Shown here piece after piece: positions 51,149-60,573 of a stretch of 64,000 nt of DNA. A program made the translations under genes and the position numbers. Positions within the stretch are counted from its first letter, which is position 1. The number at the start of each line of letters is the position of its first letter. Under the pieces are notes generated by a model that was not told the DNA's origin, searched no databases, and was given only the letters and a program-made list of their open reading frames with translations. The stretch spans positions 62,001 to 126,000 of the forward strand of contig NZ_BMZP01000002.1 of the NCBI RefSeq assembly GCF_014652855.1. Reading direction: 5' to 3'. This stretch comes from Novosphingobium pokkalii (GTDB lineage Bacteria; Pseudomonadota; Alphaproteobacteria; Sphingomonadales; Sphingomonadaceae).

Positions 51149-52012
51149 ATGAGCGATTTCACCATTCCGGGGTTCAACCTCGCCGCATTCGTCAGGGCCA
51201 CGCTGGACGAGGATCTGGGCCAGGGCCTGCCGGGCGGCGGGCGCGACGTCACCAGCGAAAGCGTGATCCCGGCGTCGGCGCGCTTTGCCGGCGTGATGGA
51301 CAGCCGCGACGCGATCACCGTCTGCGGCTTGCCGATCGCCGCTGCGTTCTTCCGTGCGCTCGATCCCGACATGGAGATCACGCTGCTGGTGGACGAAGGC
51401 GCCCGCGTGGCGCCGGGCACCGCGCTGATGCGGCTGGCCGGCAATGCCCGCGCGATGCTGACGGCGGAACGCAGCGCACTCAACACCGTGCAGCATCTTT
51501 CGGGCGTGGCCACGCTGACCCGTGCCTATGTCGATGCCATGGGCGAGACCCGCGCGCGGCTGCTCGATACGCGCAAGACCATCCCGGGCTTCCGCCATCT
51601 GGAAAAGTATGCCGTGCGGACCGGCGGTGGGCACAACCACCGCATGGGCCTGTGGGATGCGGCGATGATCAAGGACAACCACGTGCTGGTGGCCGGCGGC
51701 GTGGCCGAAGCGGTGCGCCGCGCGCTAGCCGACCGGGTGGCCGACGTGATCTGCGAAGTCGATCATCTGGACCAGATCGAGCCGGCGCTGGCCGCCGGGG
51801 CCACGCGCCTGCTGCTCGACAACATGGGTCCCGACCTGCTGCGCCAGGCCGTGGCCATGGTGGCCGGGCGCGTGCCGACCGAGGCCTCGGGCGGGGTGCG
51901 GCTGGACACCATCGGTGCCATCGCGGCATCGGGGGTGGATTACGTGTCGGTCGGCCGGCTCACGCAAAGCGCACCGGCGGCGGACATCGGCCTCGATTTC
52001 TCCCCGCTCTGA
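51149..52012 (+). CDS. nadC: Nicotinate-nucleotide diphosphorylase (quinolinate phosphoribosyltransferase)
   Basis: Enzyme of 287 residues that joins quinolinate and PRPP to give nicotinate mononucleotide and carbon dioxide. LDTRKTIPGFRHLEKYAV and TGGGHNHRMGLWDAAMIKDNH carry the quinolinate-binding arginines, histidines and lysines, and EASGGV plus YVSVGRLTQSA form the C-terminal phosphate site. It stands alone, without nadA or nadB alongside, and supplies the same pathway as nadE at 25615. Confidence 0.97.
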   Translation: MSDFTIPGFNLAAFVRATLDEDLGQGLPGGGRDVTSESVIPASARFAGVMDSRDAITVCGLPIAAAFFRALDPDMEITLLVDEGARVAPGTALMRLAGNARAMLTAERSALNTVQHLSGVATLTRAYVDAMGETRARLLDTRKTIPGFRHLEKYAVRTGGGHNHRMGLWDAAMIKDNHVLVAGGVAEAVRRALADRVADVICEVDHLDQIEPALAAGATRLLLDNMGPDLLRQAVAMVAGRVPTEASGGVRLDTIGAIAASGVDYVSVGRLTQSAPAADIGLDFSPL

Positions 52013-52041
52013 TCGCTTCACCCGCTGCCTGAGGTGCTGCC

Positions 52042-52749
52042 ATGAAACGCTTGCTTGCCACTGCCGCCACGCTGGTCCTGACGCTGCCAGCCACTGTCCT
52101 GGCGGCAGAAGCGCCCTCCTGCCGCCTGCCGGCGCGGATCGATCCCGAACCTTTGCCGCAGCCTGACGGGCCGCGCCGCACCGGGCCGACCACCGGCACG
52201 ACCCTGGCGCTGTCCTGGTCGCCGCAGTTCTGCCGCAACCACACCAACGATCGCATCGGCGGCACGCAGTGCGATGGCAGCCTGGGTCACTTCGGCTTCG
52301 TGCTGCACGGCCTGTGGGCCGATGGCCTGCCCGGACAATGGCCGCAATGGTGCCCGGCCACGGTGCCCAGCGCGGAAACCCTGCGCCGTGCGATGTGCAT
52401 GACGCCTTCGGCCCGTCTGCTGGCGCACGAATGGGCCAAGCATGGCAGTTGCATGGCGCCGACGCCCGAAGCCTATTTCGCGCAGGAAGCCAAGGCCTTC
52501 GCCGCCGTGCACCTGCCCGACATGGACAGCCTGTCGCGCCGCCGCGTGCTCACCGCCGGCGATCTGCGCCGCGCCTTCATCAGCCGCAACCCGCGCCTCA
52601 CGCCCGCATCGATCCGCATCAACGCCAACACCGGCGGCTGGTTGCAGGAAGTGCAGCTTTGCGCCGACAACGCCGGCCATCCCAAGGCCTGCGACGGCGT
52701 GGGGCTCGACGATGGCAGCCTGCTGCGGATCTGGCGGCGCAAATCCTGA
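52042..52749 (+). CDS. Ribonuclease T2 family protein, exported
   Basis: Protein of 235 residues with a signal peptide ending near VLAAEA. Both T2 active-site segments are intact: CAS I as FVLHGLWADG and CAS II as HEWAKHGSC, with catalytic histidines and the glutamate. Ten cysteines fit the disulfide-rich T2 fold. It should degrade RNA in the periplasm, like RNase I of E. coli, and salvage nucleotides. It follows nadC by 30 bases on the same strand and may be read through with it. Confidence 0.93.
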   Translation: MKRLLATAATLVLTLPATVLAAEAPSCRLPARIDPEPLPQPDGPRRTGPTTGTTLALSWSPQFCRNHTNDRIGGTQCDGSLGHFGFVLHGLWADGLPGQWPQWCPATVPSAETLRRAMCMTPSARLLAHEWAKHGSCMAPTPEAYFAQEAKAFAAVHLPDMDSLSRRRVLTAGDLRRAFISRNPRLTPASIRINANTGGWLQEVQLCADNAGHPKACDGVGLDDGSLLRIWRRKS

Positions 52750-52767
52750 TGTGGCGAAGCAGGCGGA

Positions 52768-53343
52768 TCAGCCAGTGACGGCTGCCACCTGCTGGCCGCG
52801 CTCCAGCAGCACCAGCGGCACGCCGCGCGCTTCATCGGGGTGCTCGGCATAGGGCGTGAAGCCCAGTCGGGCCGCCAGGCGCTGCGACGTCGCATTGTCG
52901 CCATCGATCATGCAGGCCACCCGGCGCGGTCCATGGGTGGCGTCGAACCAGTCGAGCACCGCCGTCATCGCTTCGTGCGCCAGGCCCTGGCCCCAGCATG
53001 CCTCGGCAAAGATCCAGCCCGCCTCGGGCACGTCGTCCAGCCCCTCGCCAAAGCCGCGCCAGGAATGGAACACCCCGGCGATGCCGATCACGGCATCGTC
53101 GCCACGGCGGCGGCAGGTGAAGATGCCATAGCCATAGAGCGCCCACGATCCGGCATTGCGCAGCAGGCGCTGGAATTCCTCGCTGGCGCTGGTCGGGCGA
53201 TTGCCGAGATGACGCCGCACCGCTTCGGGCGCGAGCAGCGCCACCAGCCCGGCATGATCGCGCGGGTGAGGATGCCACAAGGCCAGGCGCGGGGTCAGCA
53301 GGGCCGGTTGTGCGGGTGCTTGTTCAGGCAGTTGGTAAGGCAT
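52768..53343 (-). CDS. GNAT family N-acetyltransferase
   Basis: Acetyltransferase of 191 residues of the RimJ/RimL type. LLTPRLALWHPHPRDHAGL is the usual N-terminal strand, AGWIFAEACWGQGLAHEAM holds the acetyl-CoA binding loop (Q/RxxGxG/A), and NATSQRLAARLGFTPYAE is the closing motif. Such enzymes acetylate N-termini of ribosomal proteins or small amines; the target is unknown. ATG 53343 with AGG nine bases upstream is used. An ATG at 53352 lies right on that AGG. Confidence 0.88.
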   Translation of the reverse strand: MPYQLPEQAPAQPALLTPRLALWHPHPRDHAGLVALLAPEAVRRHLGNRPTSASEEFQRLLRNAGSWALYGYGIFTCRRRGDDAVIGIAGVFHSWRGFGEGLDDVPEAGWIFAEACWGQGLAHEAMTAVLDWFDATHGPRRVACMIDGDNATSQRLAARLGFTPYAEHPDEARGVPLVLLERGQQVAAVTG

Positions 53344-53381
53344 GGATACCATCCTGCCGCATGCCGCGACCAGCGCAAGGC

Positions 53382-54065
53382 TCACATCTCGAAAAAGCGC
53401 CACGGGCCGGCGGGGATGCCCGCCAGCAGCCAGTGCAGCGCCGTCACCAGCCCCCAGATGATCAAGGCTCCGCCCCAGGCCCAGCCCAGTCCGCCCAAGT
53501 GGCGCAGGTTGGGCCAGAACGGCGAACGCCGCGCCCAGATGCGCCATTCCTTGCCGTACAGCGCGTAGAACTTGGCGTCCTGCGCGCGGGCGCCGGCCAC
53601 GGCCATGGCCGCCAGCCCGCCATTGAGCAGCAGCGAGCGCAGGCTGGGCGCGATGACCACATGGGACACACCCCACAGCGCGATGGCAAACATCATGGGA
53701 TGGCGCGTGACCTTGAACACGCCCTGCGGCAGCGCGGTGGAGAGCCCGTTCATGTGGCGCGGGGCCAGCGCAGGGTTGCGCGAAAACGAAGCCAGCAGCA
53801 GCGCGGTGGCCACGAAGCTGAGCAGCGAACCGATCAGCCAGGGCAGCGCGGCATAGCTGTCCCACAGCAGCGGCCCGGCTGGCGCGCGATCGTGCGCCAG
53901 CGCGACGAGCGCGAGCGCAATCAGAGCAATCATCGAGTAGACCGCAAGAAAGCCATTCAGGCCCAATGATTTGATGAATGCCTTGCGCAAGGGATGCGAC
54001 AGTACCCAATGCGATCCGGCAAAAAACAGCATTGCCAGCGCCAAGAACAGGTTTGCTTCTATCAA
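53382..54065 (-). CDS. NnrU-like membrane methyltransferase-family protein
   Basis: Integral membrane protein of 227 residues with five or six hydrophobic helices. FKVTRHPMMFAIALWGVSH is the key motif shared by NnrU and the isoprenylcysteine carboxyl methyltransferase-like group, with the RHP triplet. NnrU is named from nitric-oxide-reductase gene clusters, but no denitrification genes are present here, so only family membership is claimed. It lies 38 bases upstream of the GNAT gene. Confidence 0.85.
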   Translation of the reverse strand: MIEANLFLALAMLFFAGSHWVLSHPLRKAFIKSLGLNGFLAVYSMIALIALALVALAHDRAPAGPLLWDSYAALPWLIGSLLSFVATALLLASFSRNPALAPRHMNGLSTALPQGVFKVTRHPMMFAIALWGVSHVVIAPSLRSLLLNGGLAAMAVAGARAQDAKFYALYGKEWRIWARRSPFWPNLRHLGGLGWAWGGALIIWGLVTALHWLLAGIPAGPWRFFEM

Positions 54066-54204
54066 GGTCCACTCCGTACCCCTGCATCGCAGACGCTCCC
54101 ATCGCCTGCAACACAGCCTAACAATTGTTTACCATGTTCCTCCTTGCAGCGCAGTCCGTCAGCTTGCCGTCAACCTGTCCTTTGGCGGGACAGATAGGTC
54201 CGAA

Positions 54205-54225
54205 GTGGCGCCGTTTTGGCGCCAC
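54205..54225 (-). terminator. Hairpin after the POT transporter gene
   Basis: On the minus strand GTGGCGCC and GGCGCCAC form an 8-bp perfect stem with a five-base loop (54205-54225), six bases past the stop codon. It has only a weak T tract. Confidence 0.65.
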
Positions 54226-54231
54226 AAGGGT

Positions 54232-56034
54232 TCAACGCACCCCGTGCATCAACTTGCGCAGCACGCCCGAGAGCAGGAGGAGGATGACCCCAATGCCCAC
54301 GGCGAACCAGCCGATGACGTTGAAAACACTGGTATACGTATCCAAACTCAGCTTGAGGTTGGTAACCTCGCCCCCCACGGTCTCCACGCTTGCCACCTGC
54401 GCAACGATTCCGCCGACATATTGTGCCATCGCAATCGACAAATACCACACGCCCATCATCAGCCCGACGATGCGGGCCAGCGAGAGCTTGGTGATCATGC
54501 TCATCCCCACCGGCGAGATGCACAGTTCGGCCACCGAGTGGATCAGGTAAAGCCCGGCCAGCCACCACACCGAAACCTTGAAATCCGGCCCTGCAAAGCG
54601 CGTGCCCCAGACCAGGAACAGGAAGCCCGCACCCACGCCCGCCAGGGCGACGCCGAACTTGACCGGGATCGACGGCTCCAGCCCGCGCGCGGCCAGCTTG
54701 GTCCACAAGATGGTCATCAGCGGCGCAAGCGTGACGATGAACAGCGCGTTGAAGAACTGGGTCTGCCCCGCCGAAATGCTGAACAGGCCGAACACCGAAA
54801 GATCGGTGTTGCGATCGGCAAACAGGGTGAGCGAGGAGCCGGCCTGTTCGAACAGGGTCCAGAACACGGTGTTGAACGTGGTCAGCACCATGGCCGCCAC
54901 CATCATCTCGAATTCCATGCGGTTGCCGGTGCGCCAGGCATAGACCAGGATCACCGGAACGCCGATCAGGAAGCTGGCGAACAGGATCTTGCCCAGCAGC
55001 GGCAGCGCCAGGACATAGGCCAGCAGGCTCGATCCGGCGGCCACCGGCCGGGCATCGAGCAGGTTCTGGAACAGCAGGATCACCGCGCCCACGGCCACCA
55101 CGCCGCCGATATAGATGAACGGCGCCAGGTCGCGCCCGCTGCGCGCCGGGGGCTCGCCATAGCCGGACAGGCGGCCGCCATCGAACTGGATCAGCATCCA
55201 GGCCACCGCCATGCCGATCGCCGCCAGGGCAAAGCCGGCCCACCAGCCCACCGCATCGGCCAGCCAGGGGCACAGGATCTGCGAGAACAGCGAGCCCAGG
55301 TTGATGCCCATGTAGAAGATCGTGAAACCGGCATCGCGGCGGCGATCACCGGGGGCATAGAGTTCGCCCACCACAGTGGCGAGGTTGGGCTTGAAGAAGC
55401 CATTGCCCACCGCCACCAGCGACAGGCCCAGCAGCATCAGCAGGACATAGAACGAAGAGCGCGTGCCGCCCGTGGCGAACTGGTCGCCCGGCACGGTGCG
55501 CGCCACGTGGCCATCGGCGGCCAGCAGGGCCACGCTGCCATCGGCATTGCCCTTGATCTGCAACTTGTCGCCGCCGATCACCACATAGCGCTTTTCCTGG
55601 CCGCTCGCGGTGGGCCGATCGACCGTGTTTTCGGCCACGACTTCATAGCGCTGCCCGGCGATTTCGGCATGCGGCTTGGCGGTTTCCCCGCCGAAGCAGA
55701 GCACGAAATAGCCCAGCGACATCATGATCGCGCCATATTTGACCGAGCGCTTGGAACCGAGCACGCGGTCGGCGATGAGGCCGCCGACCAGCGGGGTGAG
55801 ATAGACCAGCGCGGCAAACCCACCATAGAGCCCGTTCGTGGTGCTGTCGCTGAACAGGAAATGCTTGGTCAGATAGAGCGTGAGCAGTGCCCGCATGCCG
55901 TAGAAGCCAAAGCGTTCCCACATTTCGGTGGTGAACAGCCGGGCCAGTTGGCGGGGATGGCCGAACCAGCCGGTATCGCTGTGCGCGTGGCCGGATGGCG
56001 GGGGGGAAGAGGGGGGCGTGGTCGCCTCGGTCAT
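54232..56034 (-). CDS. POT family proton-dependent oligopeptide transporter
   Basis: Transporter of 600 residues, longer than the roughly 490 of DtpA. The proton-coupling motif EMWERFGFYGMRALL lies in the first helix, and GNGFFKPNLATVVGELY and AELCISPVGMSMITKLSL are PTR signatures. A soluble insert of about 80 residues (about 115-195, from ETAKPHAEIAG to DQFATGG) sits between helices 4 and 5 and explains the extra length. It imports di- and tripeptides with protons. The first 25 residues are a proline-rich cytosolic tail. Confidence 0.93.
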   Translation of the reverse strand: MTEATTPPSSPPPSGHAHSDTGWFGHPRQLARLFTTEMWERFGFYGMRALLTLYLTKHFLFSDSTTNGLYGGFAALVYLTPLVGGLIADRVLGSKRSVKYGAIMMSLGYFVLCFGGETAKPHAEIAGQRYEVVAENTVDRPTASGQEKRYVVIGGDKLQIKGNADGSVALLAADGHVARTVPGDQFATGGTRSSFYVLLMLLGLSLVAVGNGFFKPNLATVVGELYAPGDRRRDAGFTIFYMGINLGSLFSQILCPWLADAVGWWAGFALAAIGMAVAWMLIQFDGGRLSGYGEPPARSGRDLAPFIYIGGVVAVGAVILLFQNLLDARPVAAGSSLLAYVLALPLLGKILFASFLIGVPVILVYAWRTGNRMEFEMMVAAMVLTTFNTVFWTLFEQAGSSLTLFADRNTDLSVFGLFSISAGQTQFFNALFIVTLAPLMTILWTKLAARGLEPSIPVKFGVALAGVGAGFLFLVWGTRFAGPDFKVSVWWLAGLYLIHSVAELCISPVGMSMITKLSLARIVGLMMGVWYLSIAMAQYVGGIVAQVASVETVGGEVTNLKLSLDTYTSVFNVIGWFAVGIGVILLLLSGVLRKLMHGVR

Positions 56035-56475
56035 GCGTGGATGCGCTCCGTGAATTGCCGTCTCCGGCGGCGTTGTGCCGGTGGGCCGGTCCCTGTTCAG
56101 TTGCGGCGGAAACTACCCGGATTGCGGGCTTTGGAAAGGCGCAAATTGCATGCCGCAGCCGGTTTGAAAGGAACGTGCGCACGTTGCAGATGCTGCCGCA
56201 TCATCCTGTCGCCAGGCGCCGAGGCATGGACATCAACGCATAGGCAGGCGCCAATTGGCCCGTACCGGAGCGCCACGACAGGCCGGCGACCCGGCGTTTT
56301 GCCCAGCGCAGGAGCAAGCCCCCGGATTCCCGCAAAATTCGTGCAATTTATCAACCTTCGTTAAGTTGAACACTTGTCCGACGTCTGGCACAAAGGACTT
56401 TGCGCCATGACGGGGGTCTGACGGCGCAACAGGAACTTCATAGGGTGCCGGGGGGCACTGCCGGAGGGGAGTGAC
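56035..56475. other. Intergenic region between POT transporter and ihfB
   Basis: 441 bases without a convincing gene. It must hold the divergent promoters. AAGTTGAACACTTGT near 56363 has short AAGT/ACTT symmetry, and a strong ribosome site GGAGGGGAG precedes ihfB. No clear -35/-10 pair, operator or terminator is seen. A TGGCAC at 56386 lacks a properly spaced sigma-54 -12 element. Confidence 0.6.
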
Positions 56476-56757
56476 ATGATACGTTCCGAATTGCTGCAAG
56501 CCTTGGCCAAGGATAGCCCGGGCCTTCGCGCCGAGGAGATCGAGCGCGTGGTCGACGTGTTCTTCGACGAGATCGCCGGTCGGCTGGCCGATGGCGGCCG
56601 CGTCGAACTGCGCGGTTTCGGCGCCTTTTCCACCCGCGAACGCGATGCCCGCAAGGGCCGCAACCCGCGCACCGGCGAATCCGTCGATGTGCCGGGCAAG
56701 CGCGTGCCCTATTTCAAGCCCGGCAAGGAAATGCGCATCCGGCTGAATGCCGAATAA
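56476..56757 (+). CDS. ihfB: Integration host factor subunit beta
   Basis: DNA-bending protein of 93 residues of the HU/IHF family. VELRGFGAFSTRERDARKGRNPRTGE is the arm and signature region (residues about 46-71), with the minor-groove proline in NPRTG. A C-terminal VPYFKPGKEMRIRLN is typical of IhfB. It acts as a heterodimer with IhfA in nucleoid structure and at sigma-54 promoters, including ones like the glnK promoter in this window. GGAGGGGAGTGAC precedes the ATG. Confidence 0.95.
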   Translation: MIRSELLQALAKDSPGLRAEEIERVVDVFFDEIAGRLADGGRVELRGFGAFSTRERDARKGRNPRTGESVDVPGKRVPYFKPGKEMRIRLNAE

Positions 56758-56924
56758 GCGGGCCGAATAAGGGATCACCTGGACGGGGATCTGGTGCCAG
56801 CGCCGTTCGCCGGAAACGGCACGAAGGCGGCAATGGCACCAGCAACGGCGCTGCCATGGGGGCACGGCAGCACCGTTACAGGGGGGGCAGGCAGCGTTCT
56901 TGCGCAAGACAATGGCGCTGCCTG

Positions 56925-56956
56925 CCATTCATACTGCCCGCCATTCATACTGCCCG
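56925..56956. repeat. 16-bp tandem repeat
   Basis: CCATTCATACTGCCCG occurs twice in direct succession (56925-56940 and 56941-56956) in the region downstream of ihfB. Confidence 0.9.
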
Positions 56957-56990
56957 CTGCATCGCGGATGCTGCCACGGCAACAGACACA

Positions 56991-57027
56991 GGCCCGCGCC
57001 CGGTCCATCGGCTTGCGGGCTTTTTTG
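56991..57027 (+). terminator. Intrinsic terminator upstream of tRNA-Leu
   Basis: GCCCGC (56992-56997) pairs with GCGGGC (57015-57020), followed by six T residues. It is oriented to end plus-strand transcripts entering from ihfB, about 235 bases past its stop codon. Confidence 0.8.
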
Positions 57028-57100
57028 TGCACGGTTTGCGGGCTGGGTGGCCACCGCCCCTTGGCGCGCGGCCAGCACCTGCCTATAGCCGGGGTGCTGT

Positions 57101-57187
57101 GCGGGCGTGGCGAAATTGGTCAGACGCAACGGACTTAAAATCCGTCGGGCTTTGCCCATGCCGGTTCAAGTCCGGCCGCCCGCACCA
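57101..57187 (+). tRNA. tRNA-Leu(TAA)
   Basis: 87 bases with encoded CCA. The acceptor stem GCGGGCG/CGCCCGC, anticodon stem ACGGA/TCCGT with loop CTTAAAA (anticodon TAA), a long variable arm of about 13 bases and T arm CCGGTTCAAGTCCGG identify a class II leucine tRNA. Confidence 0.97.
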
Positions 57188-57265
57188 GCCCGGATGGCGC
57201 AATGCCGCTGCCGATGGAGCGGGGAAGGGAACAGGTCGCCCCGCTCCCATTCCGAACGCCCTGGA

Positions 57266-59188
57266 TCAGGCGCGCGCTTCCTGAACGCCCGCGCTGTTGT
57301 GACGCAGCGCCTTGAGCACCGTGTCGACGATGTGCGGGGCGTTGAGGCCGGCCGCGTCATACTGCTTTTCCGGCGCATCGTGATCCTGGAACACGTCGGG
57401 CAGGCGCATGGTGCGGATCTTGAGACCGCTGTCGGTCAGCCCTTCATCGCTGGCCATGGTCAGCACATGGGCGCCCAGGCCGCCAATGGCGCCTTCCTCG
57501 ATGGTGATCACCACTTCGTGCGTGGCGATCAGGCGGCGGATCAGGTCGTCATCCAGCGGCTTGACGAAGCGCAGGTCGGCCACCGTGGTGGAAAGCCCGC
57601 GCGCGTCGAGCTGGTCGGCGGCCTTGAGTGCCTCGGCCAGGCGCGTGCCGAGCGAAAGGATCGCCACCTTGCTGCCCTCGCGCACCACCCGGCCCTTGCC
57701 GATGTCCAGCTTGAGCGGAACTTCGGGCAGTGGCACGCCCACGCCGTTGCCGCGCGGATAGCGGAAGGCGATCGGGCCGCTGTCGTGGCAGGTGGCGGTG
57801 TGCACCATGTGGACCAGCTCGGCCTCATCGGCCGCAGCCATCACCACCAGGTTGGGCAGGCTGGCCAGGTAGGTCACGTCGAACGAACCGGCGTGGGTGG
57901 CGCCATCGGCGCCCACCAGCCCGGCGCGATCGATGGCAAAGCGCACCGGCAGGTTCTGGATCGCCACGTCGTGCACCACCTGGTCATAGGCGCGTTGCAG
58001 GAACGTGGAATAGATCGCGCAGAACGGGCGCATGCCTTGCGCGGCGAGGCCGGCGGCAAAAGTCACGGCATGCTGTTCGGCAATGCCCACGTCGAACAGG
58101 CGATCGGGGAACGCCTTGGCGAACTTGTCCAGCCCGGTGCCCGAAGGCATCGCCGCCGTGATCGCGCAGACCGTGGGATCGACTTTCGCCTCGGCGATCA
58201 GGGCCTGGGCAAAGACATTGGTATAGCTGGGCGGGCCGCCCGCGCTCTTGGCCTGCTCGCCGGTGATCACGTCGAACTTCTGCACGCCGTGATACTTGTC
58301 CGCCGCCGCTTCGGCCGGGGCATAACCCTTGCCCTTTTGCGTCACCACGTGGACCAGGCATGGCCCCTCGGCGGCATCGCGCACGTTTTCGAGAACCGGG
58401 ATCAACTGCTCCAGGTTGTGCCCGTCGATCGGGCCGACGTAGTAGAAGCCCAGTTCCTCGAACAGCGTGCCGCCCATGGCCATGCCGCGGGCAAACTCGT
58501 CGGTCTTCTTGGCGGCCTGGTGCAGCGGGCGCGGCAGGCGGCGCGACAGGCGCTTGGCGATCTCGCGCAGTTCCAGGAACGGACGCGACGAGACCAGCCG
58601 CGCCAGATAGCCGGACAGCCCGCCCACCGGCGGCGCGATCGACATGTCGTTGTCGTTGAGGATCACGATCAGGCGGTTGCCGGCGGCCTCGGCATTGTTC
58701 ATCGCCTCATAGGCCATGCCCGCGCTCATCGCGCCATCGCCGATCACCGCGATCGCCTTGCCTGGCTTGCCGGCCAGCTTGTTGGCCACGGCAAAGCCCA
58801 GTGCGGCGGAAATCGAGGTGGAGCTGTGCGCCGTGCCGAACGGATCGTATTCGCTCTCGCTGCGCTTGGTGAAGCCTGACAGGCCACCGCCCTGGCGCAA
58901 GGTGCGGATGCGGCTGCGGCGCCCGGTCAGGATCTTGTGCGGATAGGCCTGGTGGCCCACGTCCCACACCAGCCGGTCTTCGGGCGTGTTGAACACATAG
59001 TGGATCGCGGTGGTAAGTTCCACCACGCCCAGGCCGGAGCCGAGGTGGCCTCCGGTCTGCCCCACGGCAGAGATCATTTCTTCGCGCAGTTCGTCGGCCA
59101 GTTGGCGCAACTGGGACGGCGCCAGGCGGCGCAGGTCGGCGGGAGTATCGACAGTGTCGAGCAGAGGCGTGGCCGGAGTAGCGGTCAT
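57266..59188 (-). CDS. dxs: 1-deoxy-D-xylulose-5-phosphate synthase
   Basis: First enzyme of the MEP isoprenoid pathway, 640 residues, thiamine-diphosphate-dependent. [13 protein letters not shown] and the cofactor motif [17 protein letters not shown] are in the N-terminal part, while the transketolase-like middle has [14 protein letters not shown] and [13 protein letters not shown] with the catalytic histidine or glutamate. It condenses pyruvate and glyceraldehyde-3-phosphate. It stands alone; ispA and xseB are not adjacent as they are in many Proteobacteria. Confidence 0.97.
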   Translation of the reverse strand: MTATPATPLLDTVDTPADLRRLAPSQLRQLADELREEMISAVGQTGGHLGSGLGVVELTTAIHYVFNTPEDRLVWDVGHQAYPHKILTGRRSRIRTLRQGGGLSGFTKRSESEYDPFGTAHSSTSISAALGFAVANKLAGKPGKAIAVIGDGAMSAGMAYEAMNNAEAAGNRLIVILNDNDMSIAPPVGGLSGYLARLVSSRPFLELREIAKRLSRRLPRPLHQAAKKTDEFARGMAMGGTLFEELGFYYVGPIDGHNLEQLIPVLENVRDAAEGPCLVHVVTQKGKGYAPAEAAADKYHGVQKFDVITGEQAKSAGGPPSYTNVFAQALIAEAKVDPTVCAITAAMPSGTGLDKFAKAFPDRLFDVGIAEQHAVTFAAGLAAQGMRPFCAIYSTFLQRAYDQVVHDVAIQNLPVRFAIDRAGLVGADGATHAGSFDVTYLASLPNLVVMAAADEAELVHMVHTATCHDSGPIAFRYPRGNGVGVPLPEVPLKLDIGKGRVVREGSKVAILSLGTRLAEALKAADQLDARGLSTTVADLRFVKPLDDDLIRRLIATHEVVITIEEGAIGGLGAHVLTMASDEGLTDSGLKIRTMRLPDVFQDHDAPEKQYDAAGLNAPHIVDTVLKALRHNSAGVQEARA

Positions 59189-59274
59189 CCTAGCGCCTTA
59201 CACCCCTTGCCCCGCGCTGTCGAGAAAACCCCTATGGTTCGCCCGAAGGGGTGTCGAAACAAATTGTTGGCCGG

Positions 59275-60573
59275 TCATAGCGCCCGGTCCAGCGCATGCA
59301 GCGCCAGGCCGACCAGCCCGCCGACCAGCGTGCCGTTGATGCGGATGAATTGCAGGTCGCGGCCGACCGCCCCCTCGATCCGCGCCGTGACGGTGCGCGC
59401 GTCCCAGCGGCGGATCGTTTCCGACACCAGCCGCACGATCTGGCTGCCATAGCGGCTGGCCACGCCCACCAGCGTGCGCCGAGCAAAGCGGTTGACCAGC
59501 AGCGCCAGGCGCCGGTCGGTCTGCAAGGCCCGGCCGAGGTCCGCCAATGCGACACCGATCTGCCCCGAAAGCGCGCCGCCGGCCGTGCCGCCGCGCACCG
59601 CCGCCAGCAAGCCGCCCCGCGCGCGCTCCCACAGTGCATCAAGCCAGTCAGTGAACGCGGGATTGGCCAGGACTTCGGCCTTCATCCCTTCCACCCGCGC
59701 CCGCATGGCCGGGTCTTCCACCAGATCGTGCGCCAGTTGCTCCAGCCCTTCCACGATCTTGAGCCGCAGCGGATGATCGGGATGGACCACCGCTTCGGCC
59801 AGCAGCTTGTAGATGCCATCCAGGATCGTGTTGGCCAGGCGCTCGTCCAGCTTGACCAGGCGCACCAGCGCATTGGCGCGATCATGGATCAGGGTGCGCA
59901 GCAGGGCCTCGTTGGCTTCCAGCGTCTGCGCGGTCTTGGCCAGCAGCGCCTCGATCAGCGGCAGGTGGCGCCCATCGGCAATCATCGCGTGGAGCATCTG
60001 GCCCAGCAGCGGCGCCAGATCGATCCGCGCGATCTGCTGGCGGAGCGCCTGCTTGGCCATGCCGCCCAGCTTTTCCCGGTCGAGCGATTCGAGAATGTCG
60101 GCCGCCAGGCTGGCTGCACCGGCGGCAAGGCGCCCCTGCTCGCCACCCTGGCGCGGCGCAGCGAGGAACGATCCGGCCGCCGCTGCCACGTCGAGCCCAG
60201 CCAGGCGCCGGGCCACGACCTGGGGGGTGAGGAAATTGGCCTGGAGGAACCCCGCCAGCGAATCGGCGATGCGGTCCTTGTTTTCCGGGATGATCGCGGT
60301 GTGCGGGATCGGCAGCCCGAGCGGATGGCGAAACAGCGCGGTGACGGCAAACCAGTCGGCCAGGCCGCCCACCATCGCCGCTTCGGCAAAGGCGCGCAGA
60401 TAGCCCCAGCCGGCGGCCGCACCGGGCGCTGCCAACATGGTGCGCGCCAGGATGAACAGGCCGGCCATCGCCACTAGCAGGCCCGTGGCCACGAGGCGCG
60501 TGGTGCGTGCCCGATCTACAGGCTGGAACAGGGGCCTTGCGGAGCGGGCCAGGCGGCGGGGAGCAGTGGTCAC
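59275..60573 (-). CDS. DUF445 domain membrane protein
   Basis: Protein of 432 residues. Two membrane helices are at the N-terminus (about 27-60), and a long helical body has repeated DUF445 segments: GLADWFAVTALFRHPLGLPIPHTAIIP, the defining motif, lies near residue 75. It ends in FIRINGTLVGGLVGLALHAL, with a C-terminal hydrophobic hairpin. DUF445 proteins such as E. coli YjiN are inner-membrane proteins of unknown function. The start is GTG 60573, overlapping the RND pump stop by four bases, so the two are translationally coupled. Confidence 0.9.
   Translation of the reverse strand: MTTAPRRLARSARPLFQPVDRARTTRLVATGLLVAMAGLFILARTMLAAPGAAAGWGYLRAFAEAAMVGGLADWFAVTALFRHPLGLPIPHTAIIPENKDRIADSLAGFLQANFLTPQVVARRLAGLDVAAAAGSFLAAPRQGGEQGRLAAGAASLAADILESLDREKLGGMAKQALRQQIARIDLAPLLGQMLHAMIADGRHLPLIEALLAKTAQTLEANEALLRTLIHDRANALVRLVKLDERLANTILDGIYKLLAEAVVHPDHPLRLKIVEGLEQLAHDLVEDPAMRARVEGMKAEVLANPAFTDWLDALWERARGGLLAAVRGGTAGGALSGQIGVALADLGRALQTDRRLALLVNRFARRTLVGVASRYGSQIVRLVSETIRRWDARTVTARIEGAVGRDLQFIRINGTLVGGLVGLALHALDRAL

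Larger units (their letters stand above)
56758..57100. other. Intergenic region between ihfB and tRNA-Leu
   Basis: 343 bases without a supported gene. It contains several overlapping short inverted repeats (for example CTGGTGCC/GGCACCAG at 56790-56845 and GCAGGCAGCG/CGCTGCCTGC at 56888-56925), a 16-base tandem repeat, and an intrinsic terminator. It looks like a long structured 3' untranslated region of ihfB or a small RNA. Confidence 0.5.

Noticed and set aside
56097..56354. 85-codon open frame on the minus strand upstream of ihfB
   Set aside because: No ribosome site, no recognisable features and a composition like the random frames around it.
56386..56403. TGGCAC ... TTGC upstream of ihfB as a sigma-54 promoter
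   Set aside because: Eight bases separate the two boxes instead of five, so the -24/-12 spacing is wrong.
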